From: an uncultured Bacteroidales bacterium
GTDB lineage: Bacteria > Bacteroidota > Bacteroidia > Bacteroidales > UBA932
Direction of reading: 5' to 3'
Assembly (NCBI GenBank): GCA_944322585.1
Contig: CALUPB010000005.1
Span: forward strand, 62,001 to 126,000
DNA length: 64,000 nt
Shown here: positions 16,423 to 24,244 of the stretch, in pieces
How positions within the stretch are numbered: the stretch's first letter is position 1
Layout of the letters: each line of letters starts with the position of its first letter
Notes under the pieces: generated by a model
Databases searched by the model: none
Told to the model about the DNA's origin: nothing
Seen by the model: only the letters and a program-made list of their open reading frames with translations
Position numbers and translations under genes: made by a program

Positions 16423-16654
16423 CAGCCTCACGGCGTTATAAAAGGAACAAACTGACATAAATTAGAGAAGAACGGAGTTCTTCGGAAAGGTCCTCCCGGA
16501 GAGGGAGGATTTGAGGAGGGTGACGCCCCCTACAGGGGGCTCCGCGCAGCGGAGGGGGTTAGGACGGATTTTCATATTTTTGTCAGTTTTGGAGACAAAG
16601 ATACATTGAAGGCTATTGACAACGGCGTTATAAAAGGAACAAACTGACAAAAAT
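16423..16654. repeat. pyrB leader with direct, inverted and GC-rich repeats
   Basis: A 27-bp direct repeat starting CGGCGTTATAAAAGGAAC lies at 16431-16457 and 16623-16649. An inverted copy of the bases around the pyrB start (AAACTGACAAAAATATGAAA at 16641-16660) lies at 16569-16589. Between them are stacked GC-rich palindromes (GCCCCCTACAGGGGGC near 16527 and CTCCGCGCAGCGGAG near 16543). The segment looks like a small inserted repeat element with duplicated target flanks. No coding region is apparent. Confidence 0.7.
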
Positions 16655-17557
16655 ATGAAAAGTCTTATTTCAATCCAGGATTTCTCGAAAGAGGAGATAC
16701 TCCATGTACTTGAGGTGGCGAAAGAATTCGAGAAGGACCGGTCCCGGAAGATCCTTGAGGGCAAGGTTGTCGGAAGCCTTTTCTTCGAACCCTCCACAAG
16801 GACGAGACTCAGTTTCGAGACGGCTGTCAACAGACTTGGTGCCAGGGTGATAGGCTTTTCAGACGCGACAAATACGAGTGTCAGCAAGGGAGAGACCCTG
16901 AAGGATACTATCAAGATGGTGTCCAACTATGTCGATCTTATAGTCATGCGGCATCCTCTTGAAGGCAGTTCCCGCTATGCTTCCGAAGTGGCGTCGGTGC
17001 CTGTGATAAATGCCGGAGACGGAGCCAACCAGCATCCGTCCCAGACCCTGCTTGATCTTTATACTATAATGCAGACCCAGGGCAGGCTCGAAGGCCTTAC
17101 GATAAATATGGTAGGGGATCTGAAATACGGGAGGACGACGCATTCTCTTCTGCAGGCGATGTCCCACTTCAGCCCGGAATTCATCTTTACGGCCCCGGAA
17201 GAGCTGAAGATGCCGGCGGAATACAAGTCTTTTTTAGACAGCAAGGGTATTCCGTACAGGGAAACGACTTCTCTGGAGGAACATCTGAACGACTGCGACA
17301 TACTGTATATGACAAGGGTACAGCAGGAGCGTTTCAATGATCTGATGGAATATGAGAAAGTAAAGGATGTCTACAGACTGACGGCTTCGATGCTCTGCGG
17401 GGTGAAGCCGAACATGAAGATACTTCATCCGCTTCCGAGAGTGGGCGAGATAGACCAGGATGTGGACGATACTCCTTATGCATATTATTTCAAGCAGGCC
17501 GAGAACGGTCTTTATGTCAGGATGGCCATAATTTCATATCTTTTAGGATACAGATGA
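16655..17557 (+). CDS. pyrB: Aspartate carbamoyltransferase, catalytic subunit
   Basis: Condenses carbamoyl phosphate with aspartate, the committed step of pyrimidine synthesis. The 300-residue protein carries the carbamoyl-phosphate motif [24 protein letters not shown], the VMRHP block, the [16 protein letters not shown] signature, and [10 protein letters not shown] near the end. It is the class B catalytic chain, as shown by the pyrI gene 83 bases downstream. The unusual repeated leader (16423-16654) could affect its expression; no PyrR site or UTP-sensing attenuator is obvious. Confidence 0.97.
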   Translation: MKSLISIQDFSKEEILHVLEVAKEFEKDRSRKILEGKVVGSLFFEPSTRTRLSFETAVNRLGARVIGFSDATNTSVSKGETLKDTIKMVSNYVDLIVMRHPLEGSSRYASEVASVPVINAGDGANQHPSQTLLDLYTIMQTQGRLEGLTINMVGDLKYGRTTHSLLQAMSHFSPEFIFTAPEELKMPAEYKSFLDSKGIPYRETTSLEEHLNDCDILYMTRVQQERFNDLMEYEKVKDVYRLTASMLCGVKPNMKILHPLPRVGEIDQDVDDTPYAYYFKQAENGLYVRMAIISYLLGYR

Positions 17558-17640
17558 TGCGTACTTCCTCCGGGCAGGGACGGGTATGATATCCTGAATG
17601 ACGCTTGGGAACGGACTTTACATTGACTAAAACGGACAGA

Positions 17641-18102
17641 ATGATGGAAACCAATGATAAACAACTGATAGTAAGTGCCCTTGAAAACGGGACGGTGTTG
17701 GATCACATACCTGCGGATCAGGTGTACAAGGCTCTTGACATTCTTGACCTCAAAAGCGGTCAAAATCAGATTACAATAGGGATAAACCTGAAGAGCAAGC
17801 AGTTCGGGCGCAAGGGAATAATCAAGATAGCGGACAGGTTTTTCGCTGATGATGACCTTAACCGGCTTGCCCTGATCGCTCCGAAGGCTACGGTGAACAT
17901 CATCAGGGATTTCAAGGTAGTGGAGAAGCACAAGCTCGAGATGCCTTCCGAAGTGGAGGGTATAGCCAGATGCATGAACCCTAAATGTATCACGAACCAT
18001 CAGCCGGTGAGGACAAGGTTTACCACCATCGACAATGGCAACGGGATCTCCCTTCTCTGCCACTATTGCGAGAAAATAACGGAAGCTAAGAAAATGTTCT
18101 GA
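17641..18102 (+). CDS. pyrI: Aspartate carbamoyltransferase, regulatory subunit
   Basis: The allosteric chain binding CTP/ATP and joining catalytic trimers through a zinc domain. The 153-residue protein starts at the ATG of 17641 (a TTG at 17605 is also in frame but would add a tail unlike the family). It shows [18 protein letters not shown], the nucleotide-binding [17 protein letters not shown], and the four zinc Cys as RCMNPKC and CHYC. Confidence 0.96.
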   Translation: MMETNDKQLIVSALENGTVLDHIPADQVYKALDILDLKSGQNQITIGINLKSKQFGRKGIIKIADRFFADDDLNRLALIAPKATVNIIRDFKVVEKHKLEMPSEVEGIARCMNPKCITNHQPVRTRFTTIDNGNGISLLCHYCEKITEAKKMF

Positions 18103-18118
18103 TATAAAAAGTTTTAAG

Positions 18119-19192
18119 ATGAAAAAGGTGCATAATTTCAATGCCGGGCCGTGTGTGCTCCCGGATCAGGCCATCGAAAAATCCATCGAGGCCCTCAAGG
18201 ATTTTGCAGGAACAGGAATGGCAGTCATAGAAGTCTCCCACCGCTCCAAGGAATGGGGGGAAGTGATGGACGAGTGTCGCGCATTATGGAGAGAGCTGCT
18301 CGATATTCCTGATACGCACGAGATCCTTTTCCTCGGAGGCGGAGCCAGCATGCAGTTCCTTTTTGTGGCGATGAATTTCCTTGAGAAAAAAGCTGCCTAT
18401 CTTGAGACTGGAGTATGGGCCAAGAAGGCTCTTAAAGAGGCCAGGGGCCTCGGAGACGCCTATGCACTTGCATCTTCTGCCGACAAGACATTCAGCTATA
18501 TACCTAAGGGATACGTGATTCCGGAAGATATCGATTATTTCCACATCACGTCCAACAACACCATCTACGGTACGGAAATCCGGTATGACATCGATTCTCC
18601 TGTACCGCTGATTGCTGACATGTCTTCGGATATCATGTCCCGTCCTGTGGATGTCAGCAAATATGCCCTTATATATGGCGGTGCGCAGAAGAATGTCGGT
18701 CCTGCCGGTGTCGCTTTCGCCATTGTCCGTAAGGACGCCCTCGGCAAGGTCAGCAGGTATATTCCTACCATGCTCGACTATCGTACGCATATAGACGGCG
18801 GTTCCATGTTCAATACTCCTCCGGTATTCCCGATATTCGTCATGAAGGAGACTCTCAAATGGCTCAAGGGACTCGGCGGAGTGGAGGCCATCAATAAAAT
18901 CAATGTCCGCAAGGCCGAAATCCTCTATAATGAGATCGACAGCAATCCTCTCTTTGTCGGGACCGCTGCCAGGGAGGACAGATCAATCATGAATGTATGT
19001 TTCGTAATGGCTCCGGGATATGAGGCACTGCAGGACGAGTTCATGTCTTTTGCAAAGGAACGCGGCATGGTCGGCATCAAGGGCCACAGATCCGTAGGCG
19101 GCTTCAGGGCTTCAATCTACAATGCCTGTCCTGTGGAGAGCGTGGAGGCTCTTGTGGCATGTATGAAGGAGTTCGCCGCACTGAAGGCATGA
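18119..19192 (+). CDS. serC: Phosphoserine aminotransferase
   Basis: PLP enzyme converting 3-phosphohydroxypyruvate to phosphoserine. The 357-residue protein has [10 protein letters not shown] at the start, the GGGASMQF phosphate-binding block, and the PLP lysine in [12 protein letters not shown] (Lys near residue 187). It is 16 bases after pyrI and 78 before serA, so the serine genes are grouped and may share a transcript with pyrBI. Confidence 0.96.
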   Translation: MKKVHNFNAGPCVLPDQAIEKSIEALKDFAGTGMAVIEVSHRSKEWGEVMDECRALWRELLDIPDTHEILFLGGGASMQFLFVAMNFLEKKAAYLETGVWAKKALKEARGLGDAYALASSADKTFSYIPKGYVIPEDIDYFHITSNNTIYGTEIRYDIDSPVPLIADMSSDIMSRPVDVSKYALIYGGAQKNVGPAGVAFAIVRKDALGKVSRYIPTMLDYRTHIDGGSMFNTPPVFPIFVMKETLKWLKGLGGVEAINKINVRKAEILYNEIDSNPLFVGTAAREDRSIMNVCFVMAPGYEALQDEFMSFAKERGMVGIKGHRSVGGFRASIYNACPVESVEALVACMKEFAALKA

Positions 19193-19270
19193 CTTTGGGT
19201 TACCCTCTCTTGTCAGGCAGGTTGCTTTTGCTGATACGGATGAAATATTGATTGATGACTGAAAAATTAT

Positions 19271-20197
19271 ATGACAATGAAAATATTGGTTGCAACAGAG
19301 AAACCGTTTGCCGCCGTGGCAGTGAACGGGATACGGGAAATAGCCAGAGAAGCGGGTCATGAAGTCGTCCTGCTGGAGAAATATACCGACAAGGCGCAGC
19401 TCCTGGACGCTGTAGCGGATGCGGATGCGCTGATTGTGCGTTCCGACAAGGTCACTGCAGATGTCATTGAAGCTGCAAAGTCCCTGAAAATAGTCGTCAG
19501 GGCAGGGGCAGGATATGATAATCTCGATCTCCCGACATGTACGACCCGCGGGATTGTGGCTATGAACACACCGGGGCAGAATTCCAATGCCGTGGCGGAA
19601 CTTGCGATCGCCATGATGATTTTCATGTCCCGCAACCAGTTCACGCCGGGTACGGGAAGTGAACTGAACGGAAAGAAGATCGGTATCCAGGCCTATGGCA
19701 ATGTCGGCAAATTAGTGGCCCGCAAGGCTACCGCGCTCGGAATGCAGGTCATGGCTTTCGACCCGTTCGTAGACAGGTCCGTAATGGAGGCCGACGGCGT
19801 GTTGCCGGCTGCTACCCTTGAGGAGATGTATTCGGAATGCAATTTCATCTCATTGCACATTCCTGCTACGCCGGAAACTGTCGGTTCCATCGGATATGAC
19901 CTCATCACCAGGATGCCGTCCGGAGGCTGTCTGCTCAATACGGCCCGTAAGGAAATCATCAACGAGGCGGAGTTAGTGAAGGTCCTTACAGACAGGCCTG
20001 ACCTGAAATATATCACCGACATTGCGGCAGCATGCCAGGCTGAGCTCAACGAAAAATTCGGAAAGAGGGTGTTTGCCACTCCGAAGAAAATGGGCGCGGA
20101 GACAATGGAGGCCAACGTGAATGCCGGACTTGCGGCGGCACGTCAGATATGCAGGTATTTCGCCACAGGATGCACAGATTTCCAGGTCAACAGATAA
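19271..20197 (+). CDS. serA: D-3-phosphoglycerate dehydrogenase
   Basis: NAD-dependent D-2-hydroxyacid dehydrogenase that makes 3-phosphohydroxypyruvate. The 308-residue protein is the short form without an ACT domain. It shows VRAGAGYDNLDLP (catalytic Arg region), the NAD motif as GIQAYGNVGK, LHIPATPET and NTARKEI. The usual catalytic His of the last block (GHxG) is not plainly present; the equivalent stretch reads ACQAELNEKF, a form seen in Bacteroidetes. An alternative ATG lies two codons in (19277). Function is assigned with support from the adjacent serC. Confidence 0.9.
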   Translation: MTMKILVATEKPFAAVAVNGIREIAREAGHEVVLLEKYTDKAQLLDAVADADALIVRSDKVTADVIEAAKSLKIVVRAGAGYDNLDLPTCTTRGIVAMNTPGQNSNAVAELAIAMMIFMSRNQFTPGTGSELNGKKIGIQAYGNVGKLVARKATALGMQVMAFDPFVDRSVMEADGVLPAATLEEMYSECNFISLHIPATPETVGSIGYDLITRMPSGGCLLNTARKEIINEAELVKVLTDRPDLKYITDIAAACQAELNEKFGKRVFATPKKMGAETMEANVNAGLAAARQICRYFATGCTDFQVNR

Positions 20198-20209
20198 CCC
20201 GGTTGCGCT

Positions 20210-21448
20210 ATGGTAAGAATCAAACCGTTTGCAGCCGTCCGCCCTCCTAAGGACATAGTAAAGGAGGTGGCGGCGCGTCCTTACGATGTGCTCAATTCTG
20301 CCGAGGCAAAGGCGGAGGCCGGGGAAAAATCCCTTCTGCATATTACGCGACCTGAAATAGATTTCGAGCCTATGGCCGATGAGCACAGCCGGCAGGCCTA
20401 TGACAAGGCTGTCGAGAATTTCAGGAAATGGCAGGCCGAAGGATGGCTGCGACAGGACGACAGACCGTGCTATTATATCTATGCCCAGACGATGGACGGG
20501 AGGACGCAGTACGGACTTGTCGTATGTGCACATACGGATGATTATGCCGAAGGCAGGATCAAAAGGCACGAACTGACCCGCAAGGAGAAGGAGGATGACC
20601 GGATGGTCCATGTACGGATACAGAATGCCAATATAGAGCCTGTGTTCTTCTCCTATCCGGACAATGAGGAAGTCGATGCGATAGTCGGGAAATATACCGC
20701 CCGGGAACCGGAATACGATTTTGTCGCGGAAGACGGCTTCGGGCATCATTTCTGGGTCATAGACGACAGGCAGGACATTGACAGGCTGACGGACATATTC
20801 AAGGACATACCGGCATTCTATGTTGCGGACGGACATCACCGTACGGCTGCTGCGGCGAGGGTAGGCGCAGAGAAGAGGGAGCAGAATCCTGTCCATACGG
20901 GGGATGAAGAGTATAATTATTTCATGGCTGTGGCGTTCCCTGAGAGCCAGTTGAAGATAATCGACTACAACAGGGTTGTAAAAGATCTCAACGGTCTGTC
21001 GGAAAGTGAGTTCCTGGCTGCCTTGGAACAGGATTTCATGGTGGAGGAAAAGGGTGTGGAGCCGTACAGGCCCGATCATCTGCATAATTTCTCCATGTAT
21101 CTCGGAGGGAAATGGTATTCCCTTGAAGCCCGTGAAGGCAGATATGACGATTCTGACCCGATAGGTGTTCTCGATGTTACTGTCCTTTCGGATCTTGTTT
21201 TGGACAGATTACTTGGCATCAAGGATTTGCGTACGGATAGCCGTATTGATTTCGTGGGAGGCATCCGCGGCCTTGGAGAGCTTTCCCGCAGGGTGGATTC
21301 CGGGGAGATGGCCGTGGCTTTCGCCCTCTATCCTGTCTCGATGAAACAGCTTGTGGACATAGCAGACTCGGGTAAGATAATGCCGCCCAAGACTACATGG
21401 TTCGAGCCGAAACTGAGGAGCGGGCTCACAATCCATCTGCTCGACTGA
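20210..21448 (+). CDS. DUF1015 family protein
   Basis: A 412-residue cytosolic protein of the DUF1015 family (RPFAAVRPPKDI at the N-terminus, ARPYDVLNSAEA, YVADGHHRTAAAARV in the middle). DUF1015 genes follow serA in many bacteria, hinting at a role linked to serine or one-carbon metabolism; no activity is established to my knowledge. It is 12 bases after serA. Its stop codon (21446-21448) is inside the first copy of the 115-bp tandem duplication that follows. Confidence 0.88.
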   Translation: MVRIKPFAAVRPPKDIVKEVAARPYDVLNSAEAKAEAGEKSLLHITRPEIDFEPMADEHSRQAYDKAVENFRKWQAEGWLRQDDRPCYYIYAQTMDGRTQYGLVVCAHTDDYAEGRIKRHELTRKEKEDDRMVHVRIQNANIEPVFFSYPDNEEVDAIVGKYTAREPEYDFVAEDGFGHHFWVIDDRQDIDRLTDIFKDIPAFYVADGHHRTAAAARVGAEKREQNPVHTGDEEYNYFMAVAFPESQLKIIDYNRVVKDLNGLSESEFLAALEQDFMVEEKGVEPYRPDHLHNFSMYLGGKWYSLEAREGRYDDSDPIGVLDVTVLSDLVLDRLLGIKDLRTDSRIDFVGGIRGLGELSRRVDSGEMAVAFALYPVSMKQLVDIADSGKIMPPKTTWFEPKLRSGLTIHLLD

Positions 21449-21674
21449 CGTCGGCAGATGGATTATCCTCTGACCCCCGATTGCTTCGCAATCACCCCGG
21501 TGGGGTGTTTCGGCCCTGCCCGGGCCGGTCCCTCCGGTCCGCGCTCCGCTTGCGCCCGACTGACGTCGGCAGATGGATTATCCTCTGACCCCCGATTGCT
21601 TCGCAATCACCCCGGTGGGGTGTTTCGGCCCTGCCCGGGCCGGTCCCTCCGGTCCGCGCTCCGCTTGCGCCCGA
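21445..21674. repeat. Perfect 115-bp tandem duplication at the 3' end of the DUF1015 gene
   Basis: Positions 21445-21559 and 21560-21674 are the same 115 bp in direct tandem. Each unit contains a hairpin GATTGC TTC GCAATC, the palindrome CACCCCGGTGGGGTG and further GC-rich dyads, so the transcript would fold strongly and probably terminate. The unit begins one base before the DUF1015 stop codon. Confidence 0.85.
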
Positions 21675-21751
21675 CTGACACAGAATCGTCATGTTGATTT
21701 TATAGACTGATTCTTCTTATAATTTCGTATATTTGGCCAAAAGATGTCCGT
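21449..21751. other. Intergenic stretch dominated by the tandem duplication
   Basis: Apart from the duplicated GC-rich units up to 21674, the last 75 bases are AT-rich. A TATATTTGG at 21728-21736 resembles the -7 box TAnnTTTG and would suit the DUF3791 gene starting at 21752. No gene is supported. Confidence 0.5.
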
Positions 21752-21976
21752 ATGAGTCACGAAGAGAGGAACAGGATTTCGTTTTATGTTGCCTGCATAG
21801 GTGCATTTGCCGAGAGATTTTCCGTCAGCAATGCCTTTGCATATAGTTATCTTTCGGAGTACAAAGGATTGGATTTCATCTTTGACTTTTACGATGTTGA
21901 GCACACATTTTCAATTGATGATGTCGTAGACGATATGTTGAAAGTGTGTCAAAGGAATGGAGGGCCGTTGTCATGA
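21752..21976 (+). CDS. DUF3791 domain protein
   Basis: A 74-residue protein of the DUF3791 family (ISFYVACIGAFAERFSVSNAFAYSYL, GLDFIFDFYDVEHTFSIDDVVDDM). These small proteins usually precede a DUF3990 gene in two- or three-gene cassettes in gut Firmicutes and Bacteroidetes, and a toxin-antitoxin role has been suggested because DUF3990 resembles ADP-ribosyltransferases. It overlaps the next gene by ATGA. Its own frame looks intact. Confidence 0.8.
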   Translation: MSHEERNRISFYVACIGAFAERFSVSNAFAYSYLSEYKGLDFIFDFYDVEHTFSIDDVVDDMLKVCQRNGGPLS

Positions 21977-22275
21977 TTCTGTATCACGGCTCGAATATAG
22001 AGATCGATGAAATCCTTTTGTCAAAAGGTCGTCACGGAAAGGGCAATCAGATTATTGAAAAAGATATGACAGCGACAGACCGGCAGTTTATGATTGAGTG
22101 CCTGTGTGAAGATATAGTTCCTATGATAATGGAGGAATATCATCTCACAGATAAAGATGCGTTTGACAGATTATATAAATCGATGACTTTCTCAAAAATA
22201 GAAGATCCTCAGACGGGGTTGTATTATCAGAGTCCGGTCTATGTCTTTGATATGCTCAAAGAGGAATTCGCCTGA
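21973..22275 (+). pseudogene. DUF3990 N-terminal stub joined to a small cassette gene
   Basis: The frame is 100 residues. Residues 1-19 (MILYHGSNIEIDEILLSKG) are the start of a DUF3990 protein, whose YHGS motif resembles the NAD-binding start of ADP-ribosyltransferases. From about residue 24 the sequence changes to a separate small protein of the same cassette type (AFDRLYKSMTFSKIEDPQTGLYYQSP). The central and C-terminal parts of DUF3990, normally 120-150 residues more, are missing. I infer an internal deletion that fused gene 2 to gene 3 in frame. The product, if made, lacks an active ART core. Confidence 0.65.
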
Positions 22276-22429
22276 ACTTTTATTCCCGAAAGAGGAAATC
22301 CTTCGCAGAATATCAGCACATCCGATGGCGTTATGGAAGATTGTCCACAAGGACCTCGTTTGAGTATGGCAGTTTGGGACGGGCGTGCGGATGTAGTTTA
22401 CGCGAACAAATACAGACTTTGGAATAAAA

Positions 22430-23017
22430 TTACCAGTTCCCTGTCATGATGAGGAATATGGCGAACAGCATGTCTCCGAGTTCCTGCCGGAGCAGACGGT
22501 ATGCTTTGCCGATATGGCCTTCGACAGTCCTTACGGAGATGTTTTCCATAGCTGCAATTTCAGACGGCCGCATTCCTTCTATCTGATTCATTACGAATAT
22601 TTTCCTGCATTTCTCCGGGAGATGTTCCAGTGCGAGATCAATACGCTGTTGCAGTTCGCTTTCTACAAGATAATCCCGGCTGTCCGAGGCTTCTTTACTG
22701 AAAGCAGTGTGTTCCTGCATTTTCCTGTCGGTGACTTTCCTGTGTTTTATGATATCGAGGCATCTGTTTCTCACGGAGGTGAAGAGATATGATTTGAGGG
22801 ATGTATTGAAGATTATGTCCTCTCTCCGGTTCCAGAGTTTCATGAAAAAGTCCTGTACTACATCCTCGGAAGTCATGCGGTCTATTCCCAACCTCATTGC
22901 GTACGTCACTAATCCCGAGTAATAGGTGAGAAATACATAATCGAAAATCCGGACATTGCCCTCTGCAATGCCCCTGCACAGTATGTTGTCATTCGATATG
23001 TTTGTGGCCCCTGTCAT
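22430..23017 (-). CDS. ECF RNA polymerase sigma factor (Bacteroides sigma-70 family 1)
   Basis: A 195-residue ECF sigma factor with region 2 (ITYAMRLGIDRMTSEDVVQDFFMKLW; DxxQD-like core binding) and region 4 (ALEHLPEKCRKIFVMNQIEGMRPSEIAAMENISVRTVEGH, a helix-turn-helix). It is divergent from a FecR anti-sigma gene and the SusC/SusD operon, the usual arrangement for trans-envelope control of a glycan locus. On substrate binding the STN domain of SusC would signal to FecR and release this sigma factor. A -7-like TATTTTTG lies at 23051-23058. Confidence 0.93.
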   Translation of the reverse strand: MTGATNISNDNILCRGIAEGNVRIFDYVFLTYYSGLVTYAMRLGIDRMTSEDVVQDFFMKLWNRREDIIFNTSLKSYLFTSVRNRCLDIIKHRKVTDRKMQEHTAFSKEASDSRDYLVESELQQRIDLALEHLPEKCRKIFVMNQIEGMRPSEIAAMENISVRTVEGHIGKAYRLLRQELGDMLFAIFLIMTGNW

Positions 23018-23050
23018 TTCCCGTCATTTTGCCATAAAAGTACAGGACAA

Positions 23051-23058
23051 CAAAAATA
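23051..23058 (-). promoter_or_regulatory. -7 box of the ECF sigma gene
   Basis: The complement of 23051-23058 is TATTTTTG, matching TAnnTTTG, 34 bases before the sigma start codon. No TTG occurs at 19-21 bp upstream. Confidence 0.45.
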
Positions 23059-23164
23059 CTGAAAAATTTCCTCGAAAAGATACGGCTTTCAAAAAATCGG
23101 GAAAAATCCGGATTCCCGACAGGTAAATTTCCGCCTTTTGTCGTCATATGATAAAAAGGAATTT

Positions 23165-24196
23165 ATGAAAGGGGAGCTTGACGACAGGCTGATAGAAAGA
23201 TATGTCAGTGGAAATGAGACAGATGAAGATAGAATTGCCATCGAAGAGTGGGCAGGTCTGTCCCGGGATAATGCTGCATTTCTCGCTGACCTGAAAAAGA
23301 TAAGTCAGGATATAGACATGCTGTCTGCCATGAAACGGATAGACAGCATGTCGGCTTTGAAGGAGGTGAAGAGGAAACTCGGACTGGAACATCGGCAAAG
23401 ACACGGAAAGGCCGGTATCGTATTGGGAAAGATCCTTACGGTATGGAAAAATGTTGCGGCCGTAATAATAGTCCCTGTCTTGCTCCTGTCCGTATACCGG
23501 ATGTCGGATCGGGATCACGGACAGTCTGTCGGATGGACAGAAGTCGCTTCGCCTTATGGGGTAACTTCTTCATTTCAGTTGCCGGACAGTACTGTCGTAC
23601 AATTGAACAGTCACAGCAGACTGACATTTCCGACAGCGTTTGAGGGGAAGGAAAGGATAGTGGAACTTGACGGAGAAGCGTTTTTCCGCGTAAAGGCAGA
23701 CAAGTCAAGACCTTTTATCGTCCGCTGTTCTGACATAGGGGTAAGGGCTACCGGAACTGAATTCAATGTGCTGAAGCACGGTAACGGGAATGTAACTGCG
23801 TCATTATGCAACGGTTCCATCGATATGGTAAAGGCCTTCGACGGCAGATGGGAGAGTCTTGTCAGCCTTGTTCCTGGTCAGACGGCATTTTATTATAGCA
23901 GTGCGGATGAAGTCTTATGGACGGACAGGAATATTGAGAAATATATAGCCTGGATCGACGGCAAGGTCGTTTTTTCGGAAGATTCCCTCGAGGCCGTCCT
24001 CGAAATGCTGGAAAGGGCATATGGAGTCCGTTTTATCATGAAAGCGAAAGATTATGGAAAATATCTGTATACAGGAACATTCGTGAAACCGTCGCTTGAC
24101 CGGATTTTAAAATACATAGAGATGACGACTCCGATAGAATTCCACAGGAACGTGCTCGGCACGGAAGAGACGATAGAGGTTCGGGACAGAAACTGA
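23165..24196 (+). CDS. FecR family anti-sigma factor
   Basis: A 343-residue inner-membrane anti-sigma factor. The ATG at 23165 is preceded by AAAAAGGA four bases upstream; the longer frame from TTG 23138 is less likely. Layout: cytoplasmic N-terminal sigma-binding region (1-80), one membrane helix (about 90-108), a periplasmic FecR domain (about 125-220; LPDSTVVQLNSHSRLTFP and ATGTEFNV), and a C-terminal DUF4974/STN-like domain. It would hold the sigma factor encoded divergently and receive the signal from the STN domain of the next gene product. Confidence 0.93.
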   Translation: MKGELDDRLIERYVSGNETDEDRIAIEEWAGLSRDNAAFLADLKKISQDIDMLSAMKRIDSMSALKEVKRKLGLEHRQRHGKAGIVLGKILTVWKNVAAVIIVPVLLLSVYRMSDRDHGQSVGWTEVASPYGVTSSFQLPDSTVVQLNSHSRLTFPTAFEGKERIVELDGEAFFRVKADKSRPFIVRCSDIGVRATGTEFNVLKHGNGNVTASLCNGSIDMVKAFDGRWESLVSLVPGQTAFYYSSADEVLWTDRNIEKYIAWIDGKVVFSEDSLEAVLEMLERAYGVRFIMKAKDYGKYLYTGTFVKPSLDRILKYIEMTTPIEFHRNVLGTEETIEVRDRN

Positions 24197-24244
24197 GTCC
24201 GGCTTTCTACAGGATTTGATAAATGCTAAAACTGATAAAAACTA

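Noticed and set aside
16462..16926. Minus-strand frame covering the pyrB leader and start
   Set aside because: It runs through repeats and antisense to pyrB and has no family likeness.
22276..22429. Possible tRNA or small RNA gene between the DUF3990 remnant and the sigma gene
   Set aside because: I could not build a cloverleaf or any convincing stem set from this stretch.
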